Below, one piece after another: positions 23,441 through 33,869 of a stretch of 64,000 nt of DNA (the stretch's first letter is position 1; each line of letters begins with the position of its first letter). The stretch lies in assembly GCA_947650365.1 (NCBI GenBank), contig OX393552.1:50332373-50396372 (forward strand). The letters are read 5' to 3'. The translations under genes were made by a program, and so were the position numbers. Under the pieces are notes generated by a model. That model was given only the letters and a program-made list of their open reading frames with translations. It was not told where the DNA came from and searched no databases. The stretch comes from Chamaelirium japonicum. Lineage: Eukaryota > Streptophyta > Magnoliopsida > Liliales > Melanthiaceae.

Positions 23441-24840
23441 GCTCTTGTGGGTGAATTTAAGACTAGTCTTAGGCAAAAATATTTGCACTCCTATTGTTGC
23501 TGCAGGCCATTGGATTTGGCCCATCGAAGCCTGCACTAGAGACTTGGCCCAAATCCGAGCTCAAGGTTAGCCTAGACCCAGACCTAGCCAAGTTCACCGG
23601 GGGGGCGGATTTGGTAGAGCGCAGGTTGGGAGGGCCTGCAAGCTTTGCCCGAGTGCCAACTGTGGGTGCCCAGATGCCCGGTTTTTCTGGGCACGGGTTC
23701 AAGTGGGGTGGGGTTGCGGCTTTGACCTATTTTGGCAGAATTTTTGGAAAATTTTTGGTCTCCTATGGGTACACATTTGCTCCCATATTTAAGAGAAGCA
23801 AGGGTGGCTCTGGGATGACATGAAGAACTCTTGGGGATCGTTGACAACGGCTATGACGGTGGGTTCAAGATCATCTACGAGAAGAGGAAGTCGCGGAGAG
23901 AAGTGGGGTGGGAGTGCCGGTGCGGCGCTCCTCTCGGGCACTTGGAGTCTCAAGGCGACGGTGACATGGTGAGTAGTTCTTCTTGGTAGAGAATTGAGAT
24001 CAAATCATGATCGAGGAGAGAACGAAAACCCGGTTTAGGGTTTGCCGCATAGAGAGGGGAGAGTAGAAGGAAAGTAGAGAGGTAGGAGAAGACAAAGAGA
24101 AGAAGAAGAGGATATGGTGTACGGATCTTCTCCGAGTTCTTTGGTGCGGCTATCAAAGAGGAAAGGAAGATGATGCGTTGTGTAGACTTTCTCCGAGTTC
24201 TTCGGCGCGGGTTTCTCCTCCAAGATAAGTTCATCTCTTGATAGTCATTCGGTAATCTCTGTGTAACTCTCGGTAACGGGTGGTTCTCTGCTTCGTATAT
24301 ATGTGGTGTGTGAGAGGAGCAAGATTAGAGTTAGAGGGATCTGACAAATGGAGACCGTTGTTTGTTATAATTCTTGTTAGTGATAATTCAATCCTTGATT
24401 GCCGGTGATATTTTAAAATTTGTACCATTTTGTGTTGTCTCATATTCTATGTTACCGGTGTTAAACGGGATCTCTGTAGGCTCATATTCCTCGAACCGTA
24501 GCATGATGCTTCCTTGAAAGACCCGACGGCCAATCAAAATGCATCGGAGCCTTTGGTTCTCAATACAAGCTTCGAACCATGGTCTTTCTTGTCCACATGT
24601 AGACAATAAGAGGTGCTGCTCATCAGAACATCTATGTTCCTGATAAAAAAAAAACAAAAAAAAAAGTGTAAGGCATGTGTTTTGATGCCTACTTTTTTTT
24701 TTATTTTTGTAATTAACTAAAATTATATCCAGTAGTTTATATTGAAGGGTGATGCTTACCCATCTACTAGGAGGGGTGTACAAAATTGGACGGCGAGATT
24801 GCAGGGCTGGAGGGTCGAACACCTAGGGGGGTACAGAAGT
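23441..24840. other. Unclassified, possibly decayed LTR sequence
   Basis: Contains a TATA-like 'cccatatttaagagaag', and two copies of a 'ttctccgagttcttcggcgcgg'-like unit at about 24127-24150 and 24190-24211. No domain-bearing frame was found. Confidence 0.3.
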
Positions 24841-24842
24841 GG

Positions 24843-25256
24843 ACTTTTTATTGTATGTGGACGGATGGGGCATTTGAAAACCCCATGGTGTAGGAAGGTG
24901 GAGCATGGGTGGTTCTTGCTGTAGCCGTGGGACAATTGTGTGCGGCGGCGGCTTTTAACTGTAAAGTGGAGTTTCCCCTCCAAACGGAGCTATGGGCCTT
25001 GAAGGGGGCGGTTATAGAACTTGTGTGGTAGTATGCTAGTAAGGTATTGTTGCTAACTGACTCTACACAGGCTAGAGATGCTCTCGTGCTGGACAAGGGC
25101 GATACCGGTGTTACTTGCCTGCTTGTTGTTGCTTTTTCTTAGAGATTGGATGCAGATAACTGACGTAACAGTGCAATGTGTTTCGAGGACTGCTAACAGT
25201 GTTGTTCACTGGCTTGCTACTGAGACTCTAAGGTTCGATCGAGAGGCTTTATGATT
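24843..25256 (+). pseudogene. Decayed RNase H (RVT_3-type) fragment of a LINE
   Basis: The translation, with two stops and a frameshift, keeps the plant non-LTR RNase H blocks: 'VDGAFENP', 'GGAWVVLAVAVGQL', 'ELWALKGAVIELVW', 'VLLLTDSTQARDAL', and, in another frame, 'RTANSVVHWLATETLRF'. The active-site Asp and Glu blocks are recognisable. It is a relic without a full reverse transcriptase. Confidence 0.7.
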
Positions 25257-26380
25257 ATTAGAAATGACAATGGATCGGCTCTATCCCAAACCTATCATGT
25301 TAGGGAATACTAGTATCTGTACTAAATCAGTCCCAAACCCATCTCGGTTTTCAAGGGAAAATCCCAAGCCCGGCCCATTTGTATTAGCCAAAATCCAGAC
25401 CCGTCCCTTCCCAATTATATTTAGGCATGATGGAAGTTGGATTGGGCTAAAATTAAAAAAGAAACACCTAACTTAGTAGGAACTAAGTTTATTTTAATTA
25501 AAAAAAAAGATAAATTTGATAATTTTTTTAAAAATACAATCATGGAAATGGAAAGAATCGTTTTGGCTATAGCAAGTGCAACTAGTGGAAAGAATCTTTT
25601 TTTTTTCCCCCTTCTGATCTAGGGTTAAAGTTTCCGATCTTGGCCTCCTCGGACGCCGGCGTCGGCTCCGGTGAGGCCAGGACCTCGTGGTGGGGCGGCG
25701 GCGGGTTGGGATCTGGACCTTTCTCCTTTAGGGGTGAGATCTGCCCCCCTCTCTGTAGATCGGGTTTTTTCCTGATGCCGGGTTTTGTGTTCGGTTCGTC
25801 GGCGTCGAGACGGCGTGGCCCCCGGAGCGGTGTCGTCCTCAGCTGATCTTCGGGACCGGATCTCCTACCGGGTGCGGCGGGGTGGTCGAATCTGGCCCTG
25901 GCGATGTGGTTTCCGCCGGTGGGTTTCCAGTTCGCCCCCGTTGGACGGTGACGGTGACGGTGCCTTGACGTGCAGCAGAGGCGGCGGTCGATGGTGGGGG
26001 TGCGGCTCGTCTTCGATTCCATCTCTTCAGCCGGCGGTGGGAATGACTGGGAGGTGATGATCTTCCTCTTTTGGGTTTTTTTTCTTTTGGTTTTGTTTTT
26101 ATGCTGTTGGGGTGTTGGTCCCGGGTTTCCTCCGCTGGTGTGCGGTTTAGATTTTGGTATTGTTGTTGTTGGTGGTGGTTTCTTGTTAAGCTTTTGGTTG
26201 TGTTTGGTTGTGTCGGTCTGTGGCGCCTCCTGCTTGTACCAGGCTGTGGTACCTCCTGAGATCTGTTGTGATCTCCCATTTCTAATACCAAAAAAAAAAA
26301 ATCCCAACCCTACCCAAACCCGTTTAACCCATCCCAATAGAGTCAGGTTAGGAAACTCACTAAACCCATTTAGTTGCCAT
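25257..26380. repeat. Degenerate repeat with inverted ends hosting a non-LTR insertion
   Basis: 'agaaatgacaatgg' near 25259 and the complement of 'agttgccatctct' near 26372 form weak inverted ends. The flanks are rich in 'cccaaaccc'. The GC-rich element at 25625-26302 interrupts it. Confidence 0.35.
25625..26302 (+). mobile_element. GC-rich non-LTR element (LINE-derived or SINE) with poly-A
   Basis: The segment is sharply GC-richer than its flanks, starts near 'tagggttaaagtttccgatc' and ends in 'gtgatctcccatttctaatacc' split before an A-run at 26290-26301. Its 3' end matches the tail family at 1420-1653 and 1735-2090. Open frames on both strands show no domain. Confidence 0.5.
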
Positions 26381-27628
26381 CTCTACCGATTATATATCGC
26401 CTTCAAATTTACGATCCTTTCGTTAAGAATTAAGACATGCATTAGATAATTTTTTTAAATCTTTCAATAACAATGATTATTTATGTTTGATGTTTATAAC
26501 TTTTTTAAGACAATAAAGCCCCCTTATAAGTAAAGTATTTTTTTTTATGGACCTTCTATTCAATGGATCGTCTGTAATTGCATGGGCACCATACATACCA
26601 ACATTGAACTTACCGTAAGAGAATTAGCCACACAGAAAGCTAAAAAACTAGCCATCTGGATGAGAGATAAAGCCCCAAGATTGAAAATGCATGTCCGGAT
26701 GTTGGAAAAACGTGTTTTTTCTATTGAGAATGAAAACTGGGTTTTTCGTTCAATCTCATATTGACCAAGGGGAGAACTATCAATGCATATTTAATAGAAC
26801 TCCCTCCATAGAGCTTTGTAGTTCACAAGAGCCATACCCTAGCCCACCATATATGTGCGTGCCCTGAGCACGAGCTCAAACCGGGTAAGGTCGAAGCTTG
26901 CCAGCCGTGAAGATGCTTCCAAGTTTTGGGTTCTTTTTGGGCTTGGATATTTTTATTTTACCTCATGTTTTATCTCTCACATGTAGAAAGTAAAGGGCAA
27001 CCGTTACATACAAAGAGTAGCCAGCTCTTGTAACGCCTGCCATCATTGTGAGTCAAGAGCTATAACAACTGTAGCATATCCATTAACTTGGGTGCAATAC
27101 TCCTCTGCTCATAACTGATGGTTGAGGACCCTATATAAGGGTGTCCAAGGATACCTCTTCTCATACACCAAAAACTCTTCTTCCTTATTCTATTATGATG
27201 TACGTTAGGAGTACTTCGCTGAGAGTCCTGCTACTGCTAGGTTCTGTTCTTGTTATGGAGCGAGGGGCCTGTTTGTCATTGAACGAAAAGCTTTCATTGA
27301 GAGGCCGAAGCACACTTTAATCGGTGGCAAAACAAGCTTTTTCAGTGCAATGTGTCCTTTCATTAGCTTCGACACCTTCTTCAATCCAATAAGTTTCATT
27401 CACTATCTCTCCTCCAACCTCCTTGCTGCTAAATCTGCAGAAGAACCTTAGGATACCTAATCCTTAGTTACCTTGTGTGTTTCCTTACTGCATGCTAAAC
27501 TAAATCTTTTCCACCTTTCACTAGTTTGATTTTGCTGTCAACCATGATTAGTTCCAACACTAACTACCGAGAAGCTAATAAAGTTACTGAGTATCTCACC
27601 AATTTGGACCGTCGTCTGAACCAATTTT
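26381..27628. other. AT-rich sequence with promoter-like block, interrupted by the LINE
   Basis: A 60-aa frame at 26582-26764 has no domain. A TATA-like box lies at 27130-27140. A short frame starting at ATG 27544 runs into the LINE insertion point and continues in phase beyond it (see the findings). No gene family was recognised. Confidence 0.35.
27130..27140 (+). promoter_or_regulatory. Promoter-like TATA box
   Basis: CTATATAAGGG followed about 35 bp later by a C/T-rich 'catacaccaaaaactcttc' start-site-like context and an ATG at 27197. The gene or element it served is not identified. Confidence 0.35.
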
Positions 27629-27697
27629 TTTTTTTTTTGAGAACCCCTCCTAAAGGAGGGAGGGTTTGGCGGACCCTAACCAGAAGTCATTAAACAA

Positions 27698-30600
27698 TCA
27701 AGATAACAGGTCGTTACAAAAAGAGGTAGCCTCCGGCCCAAGCTTATCTCTCCAGGGCACAATCCAAGCACGGAAAAAGGAGACGACTGAAAGTCGTAAC
27801 CTATCCTGCCCTGCCGACTTACCATTGAAAATCCTGTTATTCCGCTCAAGCCAAATAACCCAAAGTATTGCCATGACCAAGACGTCCCATGGCTTCCGGA
27901 TTTCCATCGGGATTCTCCTTCTCCTCCAAGATGTCCAGAGGCTCCTAAGGTTCCTGGGATGCGAAGCTACACCAGCCTTGCCCTCGAAGTGGTCCCAAAG
28001 GTCCCTTGCAAACGGGCACCCAAGCAGAAGATGAGATGACGACTCCTCCTCCGAGTCGCAGAAGGTGCAAGAAGCATCTGTCGCCTGGGGGTGATGCCGC
28101 CTAATCAAGTTGGCCTTCGTCAGTATCTTGTTTCTCGAGGCCAGCAGGGAGAAAATCTGGACTTTCGAGGGAGCTTTCGACTTCCAAATCGCCTTAGACG
28201 GTCCATGCCGCTGCCCCCGAGGAAGAAGATGAGCATAGAAGGAGCGAACCGAAAAAACTCCTGACGAAGTACCGCCCCAACGAACCACGTCCCTGACTGG
28301 CCGGAACGAAGCCGCCTGAAGAATCAAGTGAAGGTCGTGCAGCTCCCTCTGACCGTCCTGGTCCAAAGGGGAATCGAATCTCAACCGCCAGCCAACCGCA
28401 CCGCGTCTCCTACTAGCCTGGGATCGGACAGAAGCTCCCCTGTTCCGGGCAATCGCAAAAAGTGATGGGAAGAGCTGCTCCAGTGGTCTGTCCCCGAGCC
28501 AAGTATCCCTCCAGAATCTGATATCCCGACCGTCACCTAGCACCAGGGTGGTAGCCCCCCTATAAAGATCCTTGACCCTGAGAATGCCCCTCCAGAAATG
28601 GGATATTCGGCCAGACAATCTACCCCGTGTCTGCAGAGGAGAGAACCGCCTAAAATATTTAGCCAAAATGACGTCCCGCCAGGATCCCCCTGTTTCCTGC
28701 TGTAATCTCCACCACCATTTCCCTAGCATGGCAATATTGAACCTGCGGAGATCAAGAACTCCCAAACCACCCATCTTCTTCGGCAGGCAAACTTGATCCC
28801 ACCTCATAAGGTTGTAACCTCCTACAGCATCCACCCCATGCCAAAGGAAAGATCTCCGAATCTTGTCAATCCGGTCAATTACCCACGACGGCAGGTAATA
28901 GAAGGAGAGATAGTAACAAGGTATTGAAGAAAGAACCGAGTTCACAAGCACCAGCCTGCCACCCGAAGACAAAAATCTACCTTTCCAGCCTTCAAGCCTC
29001 CTCTCTATCTTGAGAATAAGCTGCTCCCAGTCCTCCCTCATCAGTGCTCTGTCACTGATAGGCAATCCCAGATACTTCATGGGCAGGGAAGCTACCTTAC
29101 AGTTGAGAAGCCTGGCCAGCCCACCTCCTGCATCCCCTGAGCCAATGTAGTACAGGCTACTCTTCTGGAAGTTGATCCTAAGGCCGGAAGTCAACTCCAA
29201 CCCGTAGAGGAGGACTTTGAGGGAAACCATCTGGAAGGGGCACGCCTCTGAGAACAATAGGGAGTCATCTGCATAGTGCAGGTTAGACGTGGTCCAGCCA
29301 TGGCCGCCCACACCTCTAACCAGGCCCTCTGCGTTCGCCTTCCGGACTGCGGCATCAAAGGCGTCCACAACCAGTATGAACAAATATGGTGACAGCGGGC
29401 ACCCCTGCTTCAACCCCTTGTACACCTTGAAGTCCCAGCCTTGCTCCCCATTGATCAGGCAAGATAGTTTCGAGGAAACCAGAATTTCTCTAATCCAACC
29501 CAGCCATCCTCTCGAGAAGCCTTTAGCCCTCATAAGGTCAAGCAGGAAATCCCAACGCACTTGATCAAAAGCCCTCTCGAAATCGATCTTCAGCAGTACT
29601 CCTTCCTCCCCAGTCTCACGGAGATGAAAAATCGCCTCATGTGCCGCCGCCACACTATCCAGTATTTGGCGCCCCTTGATGAACGCTGTCTGCGAAGGAG
29701 AAACAAGCAGGGCTATGTTGTCCGCAAGCCTATTGGCGAGGACCTTGGAGATAATCTTGTACAGACAGTTCGAGAGGGAAATCGGCCTATAGTCCCGCAA
29801 GGTTTCTGCAGACGATTTCTTAGGAAGGAGGATAATCCACGAGTGATTCAAGCAATGAAGACGCACCTTTCCGGCGAAGAAATCCCGCAGCAGCTGGCAC
29901 AGGTCGCTGGCCAACATGTCCCAGTACTCCTGGTAGAAGGACATGGGGAATCCGTCCGGGCCTGGGGCTCCATCTGCCTTGGATTGGAAGACGGCTCTCC
30001 GGAAATCCTCGTCCGAAAAATCATCGTCGATGCCGGAGTTCCCTGGAAGCCTCGGAAAGTCCATCCCCTCCCAATCGTAGGAAATGCCTGTAGGAGCGTC
30101 CGACGCCAAGAACGAAGACTTGAAGAAGGAGGTGGAAGCCACTAAGATGTCCGCCGTGGTCGATAACTCCCTCTCCTCATGCTTCAAAGAGGTGAGAAAA
30201 TTCTTCCTCCTCCGGGCGTTAGCGACTCTATGGAAATAGGATGTATTCGCATCCCCCGATTTCACCCACTGCTCCTTCGAGCGCTGCCGCCACATCTCCT
30301 CTTCCTTCCTCAAGACCAGCACAAGGCTCTCGTTAAGCTCCTTCAGCCTCACCGACTCCAGCAGTGAAAGGGAGGCCGATTCCCCTTTCACCTCTAGAGC
30401 CTGAATCTCCGCCAAAATCGAGGCCTTCTGCCTAACAACATTGCCGAAATGGCTCTTGCTCCAGCACTGCAACTTCCGCTTAACGAACCTGAGTTTCCTC
30501 ACCAAGTTCAAGGCTGAGTTCTCAGATCGACCTGCCTCGATCCACCAACCCTCCAGCAAGCCTCTGAACCCCTCCTCCATTGACCAAATCGACTCGAATC

Positions 30601-31327
30601 TGAAAGGAGGCCTCACCGGAGCAATCGAGTCGGTTGCCAGAAGGATCGGGGCGTGATCAGAGACGCAGGACGCCAGACCGGTCTGAATCGAACCGGGAAA
30701 CAGCCCGTCCCATTCCGATGAGATCAAGAACCTGTCTAGCCTGGCCAGGATGGGATCCTCCCGCTTGTTGCTCCAAGTGAATGTACGCCCGGTCAACGGC
30801 AAGTCAACTAGCTCCTGGTGCCTAATGAAGAGGGAGAAGGCCCTCATAGCCGAGGCGTCCCCTCCGCTCCGAAGCCGCTCCCCCGAGCCTCGAGTCACAT
30901 TGAAATCTCCCGCTATGACCCATGGGCCTCGAAAATTGGTCCTGAGCAGGGACAGCTCCGTCCAAAAATTGTCTCCCCTACTGTGGTCTGTGGGACCATA
31001 AACCGAGGACAGCATCCACTCCAATCCATCCAATCTATTCTGAAACACCAGAGACAGCGAGAAGACCCCAACATTCGTGCTCCTCAAAAGGAACAAGTCA
31101 TCGCTGTAGCCAATCAGAATTCCTCCCGACGCGCCTGTAGCATCCTTAGCTTCCCACTTAGCGATCTTCCTAGTGCTGAGCGAACGAAAGAAATGGCTAG
31201 TCGGGCTCTCCCGTTTCGACTCCTGAATACAAATGATGTCCACATCGTGAATGGAAGCAAAAGAGCTGGCCGCTCTTCTCTTCTCCGATTTCCCCAAGCC
31301 CCTCACATTCCAAGATAAAATCTTCAT
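27698..31327 (-). CDS. LINE ORF2: endonuclease, reverse transcriptase (1,209 aa)
   Basis: The first ATG is at 31327 (MKILSWNVRGLG). The N-terminal endonuclease shows CIQESK, 'WVIAGDFNVTRGSGER' and SDHAPI. The reverse transcriptase shows 'NHSWIILLPKKSSAETLRDY', RPISLSNCLYKI, 'LLKIDFERAFDQVRWDFL', GLKQGCPLSPYLF and the catalytic LHYADDSLLFSE. A zinc-binding zf-RVT region follows: FSVRSFYAHL, KAIWKSKAPSKVQIF, CTFCDSEEESSSHLLLGC. The C-terminus contains WLERNNRIFNGKS. No stop or frameshift interrupts it. The protein would nick target DNA and reverse-transcribe the LINE RNA at the nick. Confidence 0.93.
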   Translation of the reverse strand: MKILSWNVRGLGKSEKRRAASSFASIHDVDIICIQESKRESPTSHFFRSLSTRKIAKWEAKDATGASGGILIGYSDDLFLLRSTNVGVFSLSLVFQNRLDGLEWMLSSVYGPTDHSRGDNFWTELSLLRTNFRGPWVIAGDFNVTRGSGERLRSGGDASAMRAFSLFIRHQELVDLPLTGRTFTWSNKREDPILARLDRFLISSEWDGLFPGSIQTGLASCVSDHAPILLATDSIAPVRPPFRFESIWSMEEGFRGLLEGWWIEAGRSENSALNLVRKLRFVKRKLQCWSKSHFGNVVRQKASILAEIQALEVKGESASLSLLESVRLKELNESLVLVLRKEEEMWRQRSKEQWVKSGDANTSYFHRVANARRRKNFLTSLKHEERELSTTADILVASTSFFKSSFLASDAPTGISYDWEGMDFPRLPGNSGIDDDFSDEDFRRAVFQSKADGAPGPDGFPMSFYQEYWDMLASDLCQLLRDFFAGKVRLHCLNHSWIILLPKKSSAETLRDYRPISLSNCLYKIISKVLANRLADNIALLVSPSQTAFIKGRQILDSVAAAHEAIFHLRETGEEGVLLKIDFERAFDQVRWDFLLDLMRAKGFSRGWLGWIREILVSSKLSCLINGEQGWDFKVYKGLKQGCPLSPYLFILVVDAFDAAVRKANAEGLVRGVGGHGWTTSNLHYADDSLLFSEACPFQMVSLKVLLYGLELTSGLRINFQKSSLYYIGSGDAGGGLARLLNCKVASLPMKYLGLPISDRALMREDWEQLILKIERRLEGWKGRFLSSGGRLVLVNSVLSSIPCYYLSFYYLPSWVIDRIDKIRRSFLWHGVDAVGGYNLMRWDQVCLPKKMGGLGVLDLRRFNIAMLGKWWWRLQQETGGSWRDVILAKYFRRFSPLQTRGRLSGRISHFWRGILRVKDLYRGATTLVLGDGRDIRFWRDTWLGDRPLEQLFPSLFAIARNRGASVRSQASRRRGAVGWRLRFDSPLDQDGQRELHDLHLILQAASFRPVRDVVRWGGTSSGVFSVRSFYAHLLPRGQRHGPSKAIWKSKAPSKVQIFSLLASRNKILTKANLIRRHHPQATDASCTFCDSEEESSSHLLLGCPFARDLWDHFEGKAGVASHPRNLRSLWTSWRRRRIPMEIRKPWDVLVMAILWVIWLERNNRIFNGKSAGQDRLRLSVVSFFRAWIVPWRDKLGPEATSFCNDLLS

Positions 31328-31375
31328 GAAACCAAGGTCACTCCTCAACCTCCCAACCCTCCATGCGTAGCCTAC

Positions 31376-33325
31376 TCAGGAGGCCAACTTTGCCCTCTTC
31401 TCCTCTAGGGCCCTGATAGAATCGAGAAAAAATCTCACACTGTCTAACTCCGGAGTAGTGATAAAGCCACATTTCCTAGCAATATCTAGAATTACATCAT
31501 CCTCCAAGAAAGACAGGGGGAGGGATACAGACGGGTCAGCCTGATCCATATCTAAAAGACGCATCTTGGACCGAACAAGAGCCTGGGCCAAAACAGGGTC
31601 GTCCGAAGAGCGCTGCAAAACTTGTCGGAAGCTCCTCCTTGCCGACTGAAGATGGGCTGCTCCCGCCGATTCCGTCGAAGGCTGGTTCACGCACTGCACA
31701 GCTGCGGGCATCTGCATCCCGTCCTCCTGACTTGACACATTCCTACTGTCGACATCGAGGTTGGGATCACTAGGAATCCCCAAGATGGGACTACCCACAT
31801 CAAAGGAAGCATCAACACCAAGGTGGGGACCCAAAGGAGGGCCCCCCTCCTCATCCAACCCTGCATGGGTTCCCTCATGCAGAACAGCAGCAGGGGCTAC
31901 GTGCGCTCCCTCAAACGAAAAAAGCCCAACATCCTCAGTAGCGCCTTGCTCCCGAAAGGAACCAATAACTGCATCCTAGGAGAATTGTTGCAGGGAAGGC
32001 GTACCTGGCTCCTGGCTACTGCTCGCCTCTCCTCCTGCCGAACCCATCCCCGCAAAGGGAGGACCAGGATGCCGAGGTGGACCGGTGGATGGCTGCCTGA
32101 ACCGAGTGGGCTGAGGCGAAACCACTGGCGGACCAAATCCCGGAGGGATCACGGGATCGTCGGATCCGAACCCATGATCCAGTGGAGGCAACTGTCCGAC
32201 CGGGGTAGGAGGGAGGGTGGTGCAGTCTCCCAGTACCTGGGTGGAGAGGCGGACCCGGAAGACTCCACCCCCATGGGCTAACTGAATCGAGGGGGGTATC
32301 AGAGTTGGCTCATAACAGAACAAGGTGGCCTGGCAGAAGCGACGGTGCGAGATGGAGGGGAAGACGTTATGGCACTCGCGCACCTCACCGTATGGGTCGA
32401 GAAGCTTCCGCAGCGATCCATCCCCCCAGGCATCAAAAGGCAGGCCGAAGATTGTGACGCGCACGGCTGTCCTCCGCCTACGAGACACCGCCCCCGATAA
32501 CTCCTCCCATGGCCTGAAGGAGACGGAAACCGCTCCCAGGTCCCGCACCCCTCGGCCTACCTCGACCTCCAGGTATTGCCGGAAGGGGAATTCCACCAGG
32601 AATTCGCCGTTCCCAATGTCTTGCACCGGCCACTCCCAAGACCCCTGCCAAGCATGCCTGAGATGGCCGGAGAGCTCCGCCGCCGATACCGACTTCCGGA
32701 AGACCCGACAGACCCCGGAACGGTCTAGCACCTCCCTCATCTCCCCCCTTCGGGGGTCCCTTGGCAACTCCAAGGAGGCCCCAGTGCCCGCAGCAGAGGA
32801 GCTGGTCGAACCCGAGGATCGGGCCATCCCGCACCGGTGGGAGGTGTGCCCAACCTTCCCGCAGGCGAAACAGACGAGCGGGTTCCGGCAGGCGGCAACA
32901 ACGTGGTCTCGCTCTCCACACCGATGGCAGCGACGGCTCTGAGAAGAACGGCCTCCGCGAAAGGGAGCAGATCGGCCGGCCGTAACCCTAGATCTCCCCG
33001 CAGAACCCGCAGCAGCCCCTGAAGAACGCCCGGATGGAACCCTAGATCTGGCCGGGCGCCGCACGATATCAGCGAAGGTGACCCTCGGCTGGGAGGTTTC
33101 TGAAGAGGATGGTTTTGAAACGCCCCCGGGACGCCTATCCCGGGAACGACGTTCCGCCTCCCCCCCTCCAGATCCCCCACCACCGAGAGCCGAACCTCCT
33201 GAAACACCTCGGTATCGCGCGGCAAAGGAATAATGACTGTGGGAATCGGGCATGGGAGACTTCCCCCTAGATCTCCCCCGATTCTCCCTGGTCCTCGAGG
33301 AGCCTCGGGATCGCCCTCTTCCCAT
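31376..33325 (-). pseudogene. LINE ORF1 (RNA-binding protein) with one in-frame stop
   Basis: The frame from ATG 33325 (MGRGRSRGSS) to a stop at 31376 is interrupted only by TAG at 31976-31978. The N-terminus is Arg/Ser-rich. Two CCHC knuckles follow, CHRCGERDHVVAAC and CFACGKVGHTSHRC, then a region with 'EFLVEFPFRQYLEVEVGRG' and VTIFGLPFDAWG that resembles the DUF4283-type domain of plant LINE ORF1 proteins (inference). The part beyond the stop continues in phase and is acidic and coiled-coil-like at its end (FFLDSIRALEEKRAKLAS). ORF1 proteins coat LINE RNA. Confidence 0.85.
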
Positions 33326-33369
33326 CCCGGTCCGGCGACTCCTCCCCTGCACAGATCCGGCTCAGATCT

Positions 33370-33797
33370 GGTCTCCTGCCCGCCTCCCTCACGCGACGCC
33401 GGAGCAGATCTGGTCCCCTTAGCGCAGATCTGGTCGCCGGCGCAGATCCGGCCTAGCTATCCTCCACAGCGCGGATCTGGTCGCCGGATCTGGTCCCTGC
33501 AGCCGGATCTGGTCGCCGGATCTGGTCCTCGCTGGATCTGGTCGCCGGATCTGGTCCACGCACCTCGCCGGATCTGGTCACCGGATCTGGTCGCCCAGGG
33601 GAAAACTTACCTCCGTCGCCGGATCTGGTCGCCGGCTCCGTCGCCGGATCTGGTCGCCCAGGGGAAAACTTACCTCCGTCGCCGGATCTGGTCGCCGGAG
33701 ACTCGGACCGCAGGGGCGCAACGTAAGCCTGGCTCCGCTCTCCGCGATTACCTCCGTCGCCGGATCTGGTCGCCGGAGACTCGGACCGCAGGGGCGC
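33370..33797 (-). repeat. Tandem GATCTGGTCGCCG repeats in the LINE 5' UTR
   Basis: More than ten copies of 'cggatctggtcgccg' type units are present. Longer direct duplications include 'cccaggggaaaacttacctc' (about 33592 and 33657) and 'gtcgccggagactcggaccg' (about 33690 and 33770). L1 5' UTRs often carry promoter repeats; that role here is inference. Confidence 0.8.
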
Positions 33798-33869
33798 CGG
33801 TTAGCTCCTTTCTCACCTTTGCCCTTTGATGTGCTAACTTTTAAGTTGATTGCTTTCTGAACCAATTTT

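Larger units (their letters stand above)
27629..33855 (-). mobile_element. Complete L1-type LINE
   Basis: Flanked by a perfect 14-bp duplication TCTGAACCAATTTT (27615-27628 and 33856-33869). The minus-strand order is a repeated 5' UTR (33326-33855), ORF1 (33325-31376), a short gap, ORF2 (31327-27698), a 3' UTR and poly-A (the T-run at 27625-27638). Endonuclease plus reverse transcriptase without LTRs defines L1. Intact ends, a perfect target duplication and a whole ORF2 suggest a recent insertion. The truncated tails at 13.6, 15.3, 16.1 and 39 kb come from related families. Confidence 0.95.

Noticed and set aside
25970-26449. 159-codon plus-strand frame and 251-codon minus-strand frame over 25.6-26.4 kb
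   Set aside because: Fall in a GC-rich non-LTR element with poly-A; no domains on either strand.
29561-31318. Plus-strand frames antisense to LINE ORF2
   Set aside because: Shadow frames; the minus strand carries the endonuclease and reverse transcriptase.
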